From Micromonospora humi (GTDB lineage: Bacteria; Actinomycetota; Actinomycetes; Mycobacteriales; Micromonosporaceae), in NCBI RefSeq assembly GCF_900090105.1, contig NZ_FMDM01000004.1, positions 186,001 to 250,000 on the forward strand: DNA of 64,000 bases. The letters are read 5' to 3'. Numbering within the stretch: position 1 is the first letter of the stretch; each line of letters opens with the position of its first letter. This document shows positions 21,834 to 30,447 of this stretch, piece by piece. The translations under genes and the position numbers were made by a program. A model generated the notes under the pieces. The model searched no databases, was not told where the DNA came from, and saw only the letters and a list, made by a program, of their open reading frames with translations.

Positions 21834-22238
21834 TCAGCCCCGGCGGGCGGATTCGACAACGAACGGGGTGCCCTGCTGGCAGGTGGTCATCATGCCCGGC
21901 TCGGGTCGGCCGGTGACCTCCACCGTGGCGCCGGCCTTGAGCAGGTCGCGCGGGCCGCCGACCAGCAGGTGGTCGTCGAGCAGGAGGCAGTTCGGCTCGA
22001 CCCCGGCACGGATGGTGCCGCTGAGCGTGGTGCCGCCGACCCCCGGCGGCGTCGACGGGCCACCCTTCCAGGTCGGGTCCGGGCGGCTCGGGCTCGCGCT
22101 CGGCACCGGGTCGGGCTGGCTGGTCGTCGGCGCGGCTCCGGTCGGGCCGGAGCCGGCGGGCTCGTCGTCCGGGCCGGCGCAGGCGGTCAGCGCGGCAGCG
22201 GCGAGCAGGGCTACGAGCACCGTCCGAGGAGTCTTCAT
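21834..22238 (-). CDS. Small lipoprotein
   Basis: 134 residues. The signal peptide ends in the lipobox LTAC ([12 protein letters not shown]), followed by a Pro/Ser/Thr-rich linker of about 40 residues. A compact domain follows with two cysteines ([18 protein letters not shown]) and the phrase [18 protein letters not shown]. The C-terminal half has a beta-barrel-like strand pattern similar to small OB-type exported domains. Function is unknown. It starts 37 bases downstream of the ispH stop on the same strand and could share its transcript. Confidence 0.75.
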   Translation of the reverse strand: MKTPRTVLVALLAAAALTACAGPDDEPAGSGPTGAAPTTSQPDPVPSASPSRPDPTWKGGPSTPPGVGGTTLSGTIRAGVEPNCLLLDDHLLVGGPRDLLKAGATVEVTGRPEPGMMTTCQQGTPFVVESARRG

Positions 22239-22275
22239 GTCGGTTGGACGCGGTGGGCGGCTGATCCGTTCCCGG

Positions 22276-23262
22276 TCAGCGGCGGGCCGCCGCGGCCTTC
22301 ATGTCGCGCTTGAGCTCCTGCGGCAGCGAGAAGGTCAGCCGCTCGTCCGCGGTGGTGATCTCCTCGACGTCGGCGAAGCCCCGCTCGGCCAGGTGCGCGA
22401 GCACCTCCTGGACCAGGTCGTCCGGCACGCTGGCGCCGGAGGTCAGGCCCACCGTGCGGGCGCCCGCCAGCCAGGCGTCGTCGATCTCGTGGGCGAAGTC
22501 GACGAGGTGGCCGGCGCGGGCGCCGGCGTCCAGCGCCACCTCGACCAGCCGGACCGAGTTCGAGGAGTTGCGCGAGCCGACGACGATCACCACGTCGCAC
22601 TCGGGGGCGATCTCCTTGACCACGTGCTGGCGGTTGGAGGTCGCGTAGCAGATGTCGTCGCTGGGCGGCGACTGGAGCAGCGGCAGCCGCTGCTTGAGCC
22701 GGGCCACCGTCTCCAGCGTCTCGTCGACCGACAGGGTGGTCTGGGAGAGCCAGACCACCTTCTCCGGGTCACGGACGGTGACCTGGTCGACGCTGTCCGG
22801 GCCGTCGACGAGCTGGATGTGGGCGGGGGCCTCGCCGGCGGTGCCGATGACCTCCTCGTGCCCCTCGTGACCGATCAGCAGGATGTCGTAGTCCTCCTGG
22901 GCGAACCGCCGGGCCTCGTGGTGCACCTTGGTGACCAGCGGGCAGGTGGCGTCGATCGCCTTGAGCGAGCGCTCCTTGGCCTGGGCGTAGACCTCGGGGG
23001 CGACGCCGTGGGCGGAGAAGATCACGGTGGCGCCCTCCGGCACCTCCTCGTTCTCCTCCACGAAGATCGCGCCCTTGGCCTCCAGCGTCTGCACCACGTG
23101 CTTGTTGTGCACGATCTGCTTGCGGACGTAGATCGGCGCGCCGTAGAGCTTCAACGCCTCCTCGACGGTCTGCACCGCCCGGTCGACGCCCGCGCAGTAG
23201 CCGCGGGGCTTGGCCAGGAGCACGCGCTTGCCGGTCCGGGGAGTCGTCTCAGCGTCAGTCAC
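22276..23262 (-). CDS. ispH: 4-hydroxy-3-methylbut-2-enyl diphosphate reductase
   Basis: 328 residues. IspH is the last enzyme of the MEP pathway, reducing HMBPP to IPP and DMAPP. The three cluster cysteines are present: C23 ([10 protein letters not shown]), C107 (ATCPLVTK) and C205 ([10 protein letters not shown]). The HNKHVV and SAHGVAP substrate-binding histidines and the [10 protein letters not shown] loop are also intact. The start is GTG at 23262, six bases after TACCAT, so the mRNA is probably leaderless. It is divergent from xseA, an arrangement common in Actinobacteria. UppS in this window uses the isoprenoid product. Confidence 0.98.
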   Translation of the reverse strand: MTDAETTPRTGKRVLLAKPRGYCAGVDRAVQTVEEALKLYGAPIYVRKQIVHNKHVVQTLEAKGAIFVEENEEVPEGATVIFSAHGVAPEVYAQAKERSLKAIDATCPLVTKVHHEARRFAQEDYDILLIGHEGHEEVIGTAGEAPAHIQLVDGPDSVDQVTVRDPEKVVWLSQTTLSVDETLETVARLKQRLPLLQSPPSDDICYATSNRQHVVKEIAPECDVVIVVGSRNSSNSVRLVEVALDAGARAGHLVDFAHEIDDAWLAGARTVGLTSGASVPDDLVQEVLAHLAERGFADVEEITTADERLTFSLPQELKRDMKAAAARR

Positions 23263-23331
23263 CCGACCATGGTACGTGCGCCGGCAGCGCCCTGCCCCGG
23301 GCTGTCGGCGCCGGGCCGTAGGGTGGGCCGG
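23263..23331. promoter_or_regulatory. Divergent ispH/xseA promoter region
   Basis: The 69 bases between the two starts hold two back-to-back -10 boxes. TACCAT on the minus strand (23274-23269) is six bases before the ispH GTG. TAGGGT on the plus strand (23319-23324) is seven bases before the xseA GTG. Neither has a convincing -35. Both transcripts would be leaderless. Confidence 0.6.
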
Positions 23332-24570
23332 GTGAGCGCGGGTGAGGTGGGGCGGAGCACGCCGCAGGACCGGAGCACGTCCGAGGAGCCGTGGCCGGTC
23401 CGGGTGGTCAGCCAGAAGGTCGGCGCCTGGATCGCCCGGCTCGGCTGGGTCTGGGTCGACGGGCAGGTGGCGCAGATCAGCCGTCGCCCCGGCGCCTCCA
23501 CGGTTTTCCTCACCCTGCGCGACCCGTCGGCCGACCTCAGCCTGACCGTCACCACCAACCGTGACGTGCTCGACTCGGGCGCCCCGGAGCTGCGCGAGGG
23601 CGCCCGGGTGGTGCTGCACGCCAAGCCCGAGTTCTACGCCGCGCGGGGCACGCTCAGCCTGCGGGCCGACGAGATCCGTCAGGTCGGCCTCGGTGAGCTG
23701 CTGGCCCGGTTGGAGAAGCTGAAGAAGCTGCTCGCCGCCGAGGGCCTGTTCGACCGCTCCCGCAAGCGGCGGCTGCCGTTCCTGCCCGGCCGGGTGGGCC
23801 TGATCACCGGCCGCGCCTCGGCGGCCGAGCGTGACGTGCTGACCAATGCCCGGCGCCGCTGGCCGGCGGTCGAGTTCCGCACGGTGAACGTGGCGGTGCA
23901 GGGGCCGGGCGCGGTGCCCGACATCGTGGCCGCGCTCAGGGTGCTCGACGCCGACCCGGAGGTCGACGTGATCGTCGTCGCCCGTGGCGGTGGCGGCCTG
24001 GAAGATCTGCTGCCCTTCTCCGACGAGGCGCTGTGCCGGGCGGTCTTCGCCTGCCGCACCCCGGTGGTCAGCGCGATCGGCCACGAGACCGACGCGCCGC
24101 TGCTCGACTACGTGGCCGACGTGCGCGCCTCCACGCCCACCGACGCGGCGAAGCGGATCGTGCCCGACCTGACGGAGGAGGTCCGCCTCATCGGTCAGGC
24201 CCGTGGCCGCCTGGAGCGGGCCGTGCGCCATCTCGTCGACCGCGAGCAGCACCGGGTCGACCTGCTCCGCTCCCGCCCGGTCCTGGCCCGGCCGCAGGTG
24301 ATGGTGGACCAGCGGGCCGCCGAGGTCACCGCGCTGCACGACCGCGCCGGCCGCTGCCTGGAGCACCGGCTGGCCGCCGCCGACGACGACCTGCGACACA
24401 CCCTGGCCCGGTTGCGCGCGCTCTCCCCGGCGGCCACCCTCGACCGCGGCTACGCCATCGTGCAGCGCGGCGACGGCCACGTGGTCCGCGCGGCGTCCGA
24501 GGTGGCCAAGGGCGATCCACTGCGGGTACGCCTCGCCGAGGGCGAGCTGACCGCCACCGTCGACGGCTGA
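23332..24570 (+). CDS. xseA: Exodeoxyribonuclease VII large subunit
   Basis: 412 residues. XseA is the catalytic subunit of ExoVII, which degrades single-stranded DNA from both ends. The N-terminal OB fold ([25 protein letters not shown] onward) binds DNA. The core motifs [39 protein letters not shown] and [27 protein letters not shown] are intact, and a coiled coil with the RGYAIVQRG end follows. The GTG at 23332 fits a leaderless start. The xseB ATG lies 13 bases after its stop, so the two form an operon. Confidence 0.96.
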   Translation: MSAGEVGRSTPQDRSTSEEPWPVRVVSQKVGAWIARLGWVWVDGQVAQISRRPGASTVFLTLRDPSADLSLTVTTNRDVLDSGAPELREGARVVLHAKPEFYAARGTLSLRADEIRQVGLGELLARLEKLKKLLAAEGLFDRSRKRRLPFLPGRVGLITGRASAAERDVLTNARRRWPAVEFRTVNVAVQGPGAVPDIVAALRVLDADPEVDVIVVARGGGGLEDLLPFSDEALCRAVFACRTPVVSAIGHETDAPLLDYVADVRASTPTDAAKRIVPDLTEEVRLIGQARGRLERAVRHLVDREQHRVDLLRSRPVLARPQVMVDQRAAEVTALHDRAGRCLEHRLAAADDDLRHTLARLRALSPAATLDRGYAIVQRGDGHVVRAASEVAKGDPLRVRLAEGELTATVDG

Positions 24571-24583
24571 GGGATTGGGACCG

Positions 24584-24796
24584 ATGACTGAAAAGACGAA
24601 GAACGAGCAGCTCAGTTACGAGCAGGCCCGCGCCGAGCTGGCGTCGGTGGTGGAGCGGCTGGAGGCGGGCGGCACCTCGCTGGAGGAGTCGTTGGCCCTG
24701 TGGGAGCGGGGCGAGCAGTTGGCCGGCGTCTGTCAGCGCTGGCTGGACGGCGCCCGGGCCCGCATCGACGCCGCCCGGCAGCGCCCCGAGGAGTGA
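24584..24796 (+). CDS. xseB: Exodeoxyribonuclease VII small subunit
   Basis: 70 residues, the normal size. The helical protein has the family signature [21 protein letters not shown] and [15 protein letters not shown]. It binds the XseA coiled coil and is required for stable ExoVII. I prefer the ATG at 24584 to an upstream TTG since conservation begins after MTEKTK. It is followed at once by a strong terminator that overlaps its stop codon. Confidence 0.95.
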   Translation: MTEKTKNEQLSYEQARAELASVVERLEAGGTSLEESLALWERGEQLAGVCQRWLDGARARIDAARQRPEE

Positions 24797-24833
24797 CGCA
24801 CCCCGGCGGCGCGGACGGCCTCCGGGGTGCGTC
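24795..24833. terminator. Bidirectional terminator after xseB
   Basis: GACGCACCCCGG (24795-24806) is the exact reverse complement of 24822-24833, with a 15-base loop. The left arm overlaps the xseB stop codon. No long T-run follows, as is common in high-GC Actinobacteria. It lies between convergent xseB and the lipoprotein gene ending at 24849. Confidence 0.75.
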
Positions 24834-24848
24834 GACGAACGGTCGCGC

Positions 24849-25685
24849 TCAGTTGAACAGGTTGTAGAGCTCCGACGGCGCCTCGACGACCTGGTCGGCC
24901 GGGGGCTTCGTCGCCGCGGCGGCGCTGCCGTAGTCGGAGTAGGTGATCTTGACGTCCTGGGCGGCGCTCTGGCCGGCGGCCGGGATCTTGAGCACCAGCT
25001 CGCTGAGCCGGCCCTGCGGGTCGACCTTTGCGGTGAACGGCACCGACTGGGCCTGCGCACCGAGCGCGGTGATCACGGCCGGGTCGAGCGAGCCGGCCTC
25101 GGCGGCCTTCGACACGTCGACGGTGCCCTCGAACGCGCCGTCGCCGGTCTGCCGCACCTCGGTCACGCCCTGGGTGAGCACGGCGCTGCCGGCCGGGTCG
25201 ACCTTCTCGAAGTCGAAGCCCAGCGACCGGTTGCCCTTGATCCGGTTCTGGTCGAGGTGCTGGTACTTGCCGGTGTTGATGTTCTTCACGCCGGGGATCT
25301 GCGCCGCGGCGGTGCCGCCGAGCTCCAGCTTGACCCAGCTGTCCGGCTTGGCGTGGATGAGGTCCAGCTTCATCATCAGGTCCGACGACGGGTCGCCGAT
25401 GGTCATCTTCATCTCGGCGCTCTGGCTGGGCTCGTGCACCTGCCCCTCGGCGGTGGAGCCGGCACCCGTCATGGCGAACCGGAAGTTGCCGTCCCGGATC
25501 GCGTTCGTGGAGTCGAGCAGCGCCTGCTTGGCCGCGCTGTTGGACGCCGAGGCGCTGGGGGCGACGCTGCCGGAGGCGCTGGGCGTCGCGGAGGCGTCGG
25601 AGGTTCCGTCGCCGTTGCAGGCCGCCAGGCCGGGAATGAGCAGCGCCGCGGCGAACGCGGTGGCGCTGAAGCGTCGTATCTTCAC
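24849..25685 (-). CDS. LppX/LprAFG-type lipoprotein
   Basis: 278 residues from a GTG at 25685 with GGAGAGG five bases upstream. The signal peptide ends in the lipobox LAAC, then a Ser/Ala/Pro linker. The mature domain (AAKQALLDSTNAIRDGNFRFAMTG onward, with KPDSWVKLELG and GAFEGTVDVSKA) resembles the LppX/LprG fold, a half-barrel that carries lipids or lipoglycans across the periplasm in mycobacteria. Its C-terminal half includes the VPFTAKVDPQGRLSELVL strand pattern. The ligand here is unknown. Confidence 0.85.
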   Translation of the reverse strand: MKIRRFSATAFAAALLIPGLAACNGDGTSDASATPSASGSVAPSASASNSAAKQALLDSTNAIRDGNFRFAMTGAGSTAEGQVHEPSQSAEMKMTIGDPSSDLMMKLDLIHAKPDSWVKLELGGTAAAQIPGVKNINTGKYQHLDQNRIKGNRSLGFDFEKVDPAGSAVLTQGVTEVRQTGDGAFEGTVDVSKAAEAGSLDPAVITALGAQAQSVPFTAKVDPQGRLSELVLKIPAAGQSAAQDVKITYSDYGSAAAATKPPADQVVEAPSELYNLFN

Positions 25686-25775
25686 GTCAACCTCTCCAGG
25701 TGGGTCGTCCGGGCTCGTGTCCCTTCTGTTCCCTGAAGCGGCGTTCCGCAATCCCGGTCACCCGATGGTGGGCCG

Positions 25776-26465
25776 TCAGCGCAGCGAGGTGGCGAGCCGG
25801 CGCAGCTCGGACTCCCGCGCGTCGCCGACCACGAGCACCGTGCGGTTCGGCTCCAGCAGGACGAGCGCCTGCTCGTTGCCGCGGGCGGTGTACCGCTGCC
25901 AGCTCAGCCCGTCGGGCAGGTCGGCCGGGCCCTGCGGCTGCCCGTCGCTCAGCTCGGCCGGCAGCAGCTTCTCCGCGGGGACGTTGCTCTCCACCAATTG
26001 CGCGCCCCGCCCCTCCGGCGTCACGTACCCGATCCGCAGCGTCGCGCCGTCCGCCTCGGTCCGGAAGCGGGCGTTCACCGTACGCCAGTCGTCGCCCAGC
26101 CCGGTCGGCGCGGCGACCGGGAAGGCGTTGGCCGACCGGGCCTGCTCCAGCGCGGGCGCCGGGTCGACGGTGACCGGCGAGTCGCCGCCGAGGAAACCCC
26201 GGTAGAACGCGATCAGCAGCGCGATCGGCACCAGCAGGATCAGCAGCGACAGCACCATGTCCTTCGGTGACCGCTCGGAGCGGGCCTTCTCCCGGCCCGG
26301 CGGCGGCGCCGGCCGCTCCCCCGCGTCCGCGGCCGGCGCGGACGACTCGACCAGTGCGGGCGGCCCGTCCGGCGGCGTCGCGCCGGCGTCGGGGCGCACC
26401 GGCGGCTGGCCGTCGGGCGGGGTGGCGTCGAGCGGTTGGCGATCGGCAGGCTGTGCGGGTTCCAC
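25776..26465 (-). CDS. DUF4245 family membrane-anchored protein
   Basis: 229 residues. A Pro/Ala-rich cytoplasmic region of about 65 residues is followed by one membrane helix (70-88) and an extracytoplasmic domain with DDWRTVNARF, LRIGYVTPEG, WQRYTARGNEQALVL and VLVVGDARESELRRLATSL. This matches DUF4245, whose gene is divergent from glpX in mycobacteria as well. Function unknown. GACAAT ends six bases before the GTG at 26465, a weak leaderless candidate. Confidence 0.85.
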   Translation of the reverse strand: MEPAQPADRQPLDATPPDGQPPVRPDAGATPPDGPPALVESSAPAADAGERPAPPPGREKARSERSPKDMVLSLLILLVPIALLIAFYRGFLGGDSPVTVDPAPALEQARSANAFPVAAPTGLGDDWRTVNARFRTEADGATLRIGYVTPEGRGAQLVESNVPAEKLLPAELSDGQPQGPADLPDGLSWQRYTARGNEQALVLLEPNRTVLVVGDARESELRRLATSLR

Positions 26466-26625
26466 CCGGCCATTGTCGCAGCCGCACGGGTGAGGTGATC
26501 CTGGCCTCCTCCGCCCCGCCGGGGCGGCGAACCTGAGATCGTGTGAGGATCAGCGACAAAACCGGCGGCGGCGACGGCCGCACTCCCGCCGGTCCACCCC
26601 GCAACGTCGCGAGGAGGAGGCCGCC

Positions 26626-27657
26626 ATGACAACCACCAGGACGCGGACGCCCCAGGATCTCGACCGCAATCTCGCCCTCGATCTGGTCCGGGTCACCGAG
26701 GCCGCGGCCATGGCCGCGGGCCGCTGGGTCGGCCGGGGCGACAAGGAGGGCGGTGACGGCGCCGCCGTCGACGCCATGCGCAAGCTGATCAACTCGATCC
26801 CGATGCGCGGGGTCGTGGTGATCGGCGAGGGCGAGAAGGACAACGCCCCGATGCTCTTCAACGGCGAGGAGGTCGGCGACGGGACCGGTCCCGAGGTGGA
26901 CGTCGCGGTCGACCCGATCGACGGCACCACCCTGATGAGCAAGGGCATGCCGAACGCGCTCGCGGTGCTCGCGGTCGCCGAGCGGGGCGCGATGTTCGAC
27001 CCGAGTGCCGTCTTCTACATGGAGAAGCTCGCCGTCGGCCCGATGTACGCCGACGTGGTCGACATCAACGCCGGGGTGGCCGAGAACATCCGCCGGATCG
27101 CGAAGGTCAAGGGCACCGACACCTCGGACGTGACGGTCTGCGTGCTGGACCGGTCGCGCCACGACGACCTGGTGAAGCAGATCCGGCGGGCCGGAGCCGG
27201 CATCCGGCTGATCTCCGACGGTGACATCGCCGGCGCCATCGCGGCCGCCCGCGGCGAGTCGGACGTGGACGTGCTGATGGGCATCGGCGGCACCCCCGAG
27301 GGCATCACCGCGGCCTGCGCCCTCAAGTGCATGGGTGGCGTGATGCAGGCGAAGCTCTGGCCGAAGGACGACCAGGAGCGGGAGAAGGCGCTGGCCGCCG
27401 GGCACGACCTGGACCGGGTGCTGTTCACCGACGACCTGGTCACCGGCGACAACTGCTTCTTCGTGGCCACCGGCGTCACCTCCGGTGACCTGCTGCGCGG
27501 CGTGCGGTACCGGGCCGGCGGGGCGTACACCCAGTCGATCGTGATGCGGTCCAAGAGCGGCACGATCCGGGTCATCGACTCGTATCACCGCCTGGAGAAG
27601 CTCGCCCTCTACTCGGCGGTCGACTTCGACGGGCGCCCGCTGGCCGAGCAGGAGTGA
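26626..27657 (+). CDS. glpX: Fructose-1,6-bisphosphatase class II
   Basis: 343 residues. GlpX removes the 1-phosphate of fructose-1,6-bisphosphate and is the main gluconeogenic FBPase in Actinobacteria. Signatures include [20 protein letters not shown], the metal-binding [11 protein letters not shown], and [20 protein letters not shown]. The ATG at 26626 has GAGGAGG upstream. The transporter gene begins inside its stop codon. With pckG and eno it completes the gluconeogenic steps seen in this window. Confidence 0.98.
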   Translation: MTTTRTRTPQDLDRNLALDLVRVTEAAAMAAGRWVGRGDKEGGDGAAVDAMRKLINSIPMRGVVVIGEGEKDNAPMLFNGEEVGDGTGPEVDVAVDPIDGTTLMSKGMPNALAVLAVAERGAMFDPSAVFYMEKLAVGPMYADVVDINAGVAENIRRIAKVKGTDTSDVTVCVLDRSRHDDLVKQIRRAGAGIRLISDGDIAGAIAAARGESDVDVLMGIGGTPEGITAACALKCMGGVMQAKLWPKDDQEREKALAAGHDLDRVLFTDDLVTGDNCFFVATGVTSGDLLRGVRYRAGGAYTQSIVMRSKSGTIRVIDSYHRLEKLALYSAVDFDGRPLAEQE

Positions 27658-28610
27658 CGACCGGGCCGGCAGCTCCGCCGACGTTGTCGACCGGTCGGCG
27701 GATCGCCGGCGTCGGGCTGGCCACCGCCTCCGGCGTGCTGGTGGCACTCCAGTCCCGGATCAACGGCGAGTTGGGCGTACGGCTGGCCGACGGGATCGCC
27801 GCCGCGGTGGTCTCGTTCGGCCTGGGCCTGCTGATCCTGCTGGTGCTGGTCCCCGCCACCGCGGGTGGCCGGCGGGGGCTGGCCGCCCTGTTCGGCGCCC
27901 TGCGCACCGGCGCGCTGCGCCCGTGGCAGTGCCTGGGCGGGGTGTGCGGCGCGTTCCTGGTGGCGACGCAGGGGTTGACCATCGGCGCGCTCGGCGTGGC
28001 CGTCTTCACCGTCGCGGTGGTGGCCGGGCAGTCCGGCAGCAGCCTGCTGGTCGACCGCGCGGGCATCGGCCCGACCGGCCGGCAACCGGTCACCCCGAAC
28101 CGGCTCGTCGGCGCGGTGCTCACCGTGCTGGCGGTGCTGCTGGCCGTCGGTGACCGGCTCGGCGACCCCGGTGCGCTGGCGTTGGCCCTGCTCCCGCTCG
28201 CCGCCGGCGTGGGCATCGCGTGGCAGCAGGCGGTGAACGGGCAGGTCCGGGCGGCGTCCGGCAGCGCGGTGACCGCCACGCTCGTCAACTTCACCGTCGG
28301 CACGGTGGCGTTGCTCGCCACGTTCGCGGTGGACGTGGCGGTGCGGGGTCGGCCGGCCGGCGTGCTCCCGGGCGAGCCCTGGCTCTATGTCGGCGGCCCG
28401 ATCGGCATCGTGTTCATCGCGCTGGCCGCCGCGCTGGTCCGGTTCACCGGGGTGCTGCTGCTGGGCCTGGCCACGATCGCCGGCCAGATCGTCGGCGCGG
28501 TGCTGCTGGACGTGGTGCTGCCGACCGAGGCGTCGCACCCCGGCGTGAACACGCTGCTGGGTGCCGCGCTGACCTTGGTGGCCGTCCTCGTCGCCGCCTT
28601 CCGGAGGTAA
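27654..28610 (+). CDS. DUF606-type DMT family transporter
   Basis: 318 residues of membrane protein, about ten helices in two homologous halves. The first half begins [23 protein letters not shown] and the second [17 protein letters not shown], both carrying the QS/QQ-x-x-NG motif of DUF606 (YdcZ) repeats. The two-repeat fused form is typical of Actinobacteria. Substrates are unproven; DMT proteins export small metabolites. The GTG start overlaps the glpX stop by four bases, so translation is coupled. The gene ends at the start of a repeat cluster. Confidence 0.88.
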   Translation: MTTGPAAPPTLSTGRRIAGVGLATASGVLVALQSRINGELGVRLADGIAAAVVSFGLGLLILLVLVPATAGGRRGLAALFGALRTGALRPWQCLGGVCGAFLVATQGLTIGALGVAVFTVAVVAGQSGSSLLVDRAGIGPTGRQPVTPNRLVGAVLTVLAVLLAVGDRLGDPGALALALLPLAAGVGIAWQQAVNGQVRAASGSAVTATLVNFTVGTVALLATFAVDVAVRGRPAGVLPGEPWLYVGGPIGIVFIALAAALVRFTGVLLLGLATIAGQIVGAVLLDVVLPTEASHPGVNTLLGAALTLVAVLVAAFRR

Positions 28611-28690
28611 GGCGGGGGCCCCGCTTAACGCTTCCGGTAGAGGCGGGGGCCCCGCTTAACACGAGGCGTTAAGCGGGGCCCCCGCCTAAC
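28611..28690. repeat. Composite GGGGCCCC/TTAACGC repeat terminators, copies B1 and B2
   Basis: GGCGGGGGCCCCGCTTAAC occurs twice in direct orientation (from 28611 and from 28642) and once inverted (ending near 28689), so two related stem-loops are stacked. The inverted unit supplies the TAG stop codon (28688-28686 on the minus strand) of the epimerase gene. It separates convergent genes. Confidence 0.75.
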
Positions 28691-29615
28691 GCGCGGTCGG
28701 GGCGGGCAGGCCGGTGACGATCTCGTCGACGACCTCGTCAAGGGGCGTCGGGTCGATGCCGAGCGTGTCGCTGGCGGCGGTGGAGTCCAGCACGAACGGC
28801 CGGGCGAACTGGTGCGCCGTCTCGCGCAGTTCCCGGGCGAACGGGTTGACCACGCCGGCCGCCCAGAGCAGCGGATACGGCATCCGGATCAGCCGTGGCG
28901 CGGGCGCGCCGGCCCGGGCCGCCGTCCGTTCGGCCAGCGCCCGCATGGAGACCGCCGGTGCGCTGGGCACGTGCCAGGCCCGTCCCCAGGCCCGCGGTTC
29001 GGTCGCGGCGGCGACCAGGGTACGGGCGACGTCCGGGACGTACGTCCAGGTGTGCGGGGCGTCCCAGGCGACCGGCAGGAACACCCGCTGCCCGGCGAGC
29101 ACTCGGGGCAGCACCATCATCGCCAGCGAGGTGCCGCCGACGCCGACGTAGTCGGAGCCGCGTACCTCGGTGACCCGGGCCCGACCGGCGCGGTGCGCGG
29201 CCAGGGCGTCGGTCCACATCCGGTTGCGGACCCGGCCCTTGGTGCCGGTGGCGGCGAGTGGCGTCGCCTCGGTCATCGGCGCGTCGACCGGGCCGTAGCC
29301 GTAGAGGTTGCCGACGGTGGCGAGCACCGCGCCGCCGCGTTCGGCGGCGGTGAGCAGCGCGGCGGCCAGCGGCGGCCAGTCCGTCGCCCACCGGTGGTAG
29401 GCGGGGTTGGCGCAGTTGTACAGCGCGACCGCGCCCTCGGTCAGCGCGGTGAGTCGGTCGGCGTCGCCGGCGTCGGCGGCGATCCGCTCGACGGCGGGGT
29501 GTTCCGGGCCGGTGCCGCGCCGGGTGACCACCCGCACCTGCTCGCCGCGCTCGGCGAGCAGGCGGGCGGTGGCGGTGCCGACGGGTCCGGCGCCGACGAT
29601 CACGTGCAGGGCCAT
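28686..29615 (-). CDS. NAD-dependent epimerase/dehydratase-family protein
   Basis: 309 residues, an extended short-chain dehydrogenase fold. The nucleotide-binding loop is IVGAGPVGTATA (G8, G10, G13). Later segments include ATVGNLYGYGPVDAPM, which carries a Y in the catalytic tyrosine region without a clear YxxxK, and WTYVPDVARTLVAA. It may act as an atypical reductase or a NAD(P)-binding sensor. The ATG at 29615 has GGTGG upstream. It is divergent from a TetR regulator and its upstream region holds two matching operator palindromes, so it is very probably that regulator's target. Confidence 0.82.
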   Translation of the reverse strand: MALHVIVGAGPVGTATARLLAERGEQVRVVTRRGTGPEHPAVERIAADAGDADRLTALTEGAVALYNCANPAYHRWATDWPPLAAALLTAAERGGAVLATVGNLYGYGPVDAPMTEATPLAATGTKGRVRNRMWTDALAAHRAGRARVTEVRGSDYVGVGGTSLAMMVLPRVLAGQRVFLPVAWDAPHTWTYVPDVARTLVAAATEPRAWGRAWHVPSAPAVSMRALAERTAARAGAPAPRLIRMPYPLLWAAGVVNPFARELRETAHQFARPFVLDSTAASDTLGIDPTPLDEVVDEIVTGLPAPTAR

Positions 29616-29651
29616 GGCAGGTCCACCTTCGCTGAAGCAGTAATCCACATG

Positions 29652-29666
29652 GAGAGCGGTGCTCTC
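29652..29666. promoter_or_regulatory. TetR operator candidate 1
   Basis: GAGAGCGGTGCTCTC is a 15-base palindrome with perfect 6-base arms and a 3-base centre. It lies 37 bases before the epimerase start, suitable for blocking that promoter. It matches operator candidate 2 at 12 of 13 core positions. Confidence 0.7.
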
Positions 29667-29700
29667 GAAGAAGAGCATGACTCAGAAGGTGGCCGCAGTC

Positions 29701-29748
29701 AAGAGCAGTGCTCTCGCTTTTGATTGCCGCTCTCATCCGTGGCAGAGT
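29701..29748 (+). promoter_or_regulatory. TetR gene promoter with operator candidate 2
   Basis: AAGAGCAGTGCTCTC (29701-29715), palindromic in its inner 13 bases, has the same core as candidate 1. Five bases later comes TTGATT (29720-29725), a 17-base spacer and CAGAGT (29743-29748), six bases before the TetR ATG. The operator abuts the -35, which would allow autorepression of a leaderless mRNA. Confidence 0.65.
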
Positions 29749-29754
29749 GGGGGC

Positions 29755-30441
29755 ATGGTCGCTCCCTCGCTCCGCGCCCGGGTCCGCGCCGGCATGATCG
29801 AAGAGATCAAGGCGGTCGCCCGCCGCCACCTGGCCACCGACGGCGCCGACCTGTCGCTCCGCGCCGTCGCCCGGGACCTGGGCATGGTCTCCTCGGCGAT
29901 CTACCGCTACTTCCCCAGCCGCGACGACCTGCTCACCGCGCTGATCCTGGAGGCGTACGACGCGCTCGGCGACGCGGTGGAGGCGGCGGACGCCGCCGCC
30001 GACCAGGACGACCTGCGCGGGCGCTGGCACGCCGCCGGCCGGGCCGCCCGCACCTGGGCGCTGGCGCACCCCGCCGAGTACGCGCTGCTCTACGGCAGTC
30101 CGGTCCCCGGCTACGCGGCCCCGGACGACACTGTCGCGCCGGCCCAGCGCCCCCCGATGACGTTGCTCGGCATCCTCCGCGACGGGGTCGCCACCGGCCG
30201 GCTCGCCGCACCCGGCGAGGACCTGCCCGAGCCGCTGCGCGGCGACGTGGCCGACCTGGTCGACCAGACCGGCGTGGCGCTGCCGCCCGCCCTGATGGCG
30301 CGCGGGATGGCCGGCTGGACCCAGCTCTTCGGGCTGATCAGCTTCGAACTGTTCGGCCGGATCAACCGGGCGCTGCCGCACCGCGACGAGTACTTCGACC
30401 ACCAGATCGGCCTGATGGCTGACCTGATCGGCCTGCCCTGA
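29755..30441 (+). CDS. TetR/AcrR family transcriptional regulator
   Basis: 228 residues. The N-terminal helix-turn-helix is SLRAVARDLGMVSSAIYRYFPSRDDLLTAL. The C-terminal ligand domain is of the TetR_C_13-like type with RTWALAHPAEYALLYGSPVPGYAAP and WTQLFGLISFELFG. The recognition helix GMVSSAIYRYF is canonical. It is divergent from the epimerase gene with two shared palindromic operators between them, so it likely represses both genes. The ATG at 29755 fits a leaderless promoter. It ends six bases from a convergent membrane protein gene. Confidence 0.93.
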   Translation: MVAPSLRARVRAGMIEEIKAVARRHLATDGADLSLRAVARDLGMVSSAIYRYFPSRDDLLTALILEAYDALGDAVEAADAAADQDDLRGRWHAAGRAARTWALAHPAEYALLYGSPVPGYAAPDDTVAPAQRPPMTLLGILRDGVATGRLAAPGEDLPEPLRGDVADLVDQTGVALPPALMARGMAGWTQLFGLISFELFGRINRALPHRDEYFDHQIGLMADLIGLP

Positions 30442-30447
30442 CAGCGG

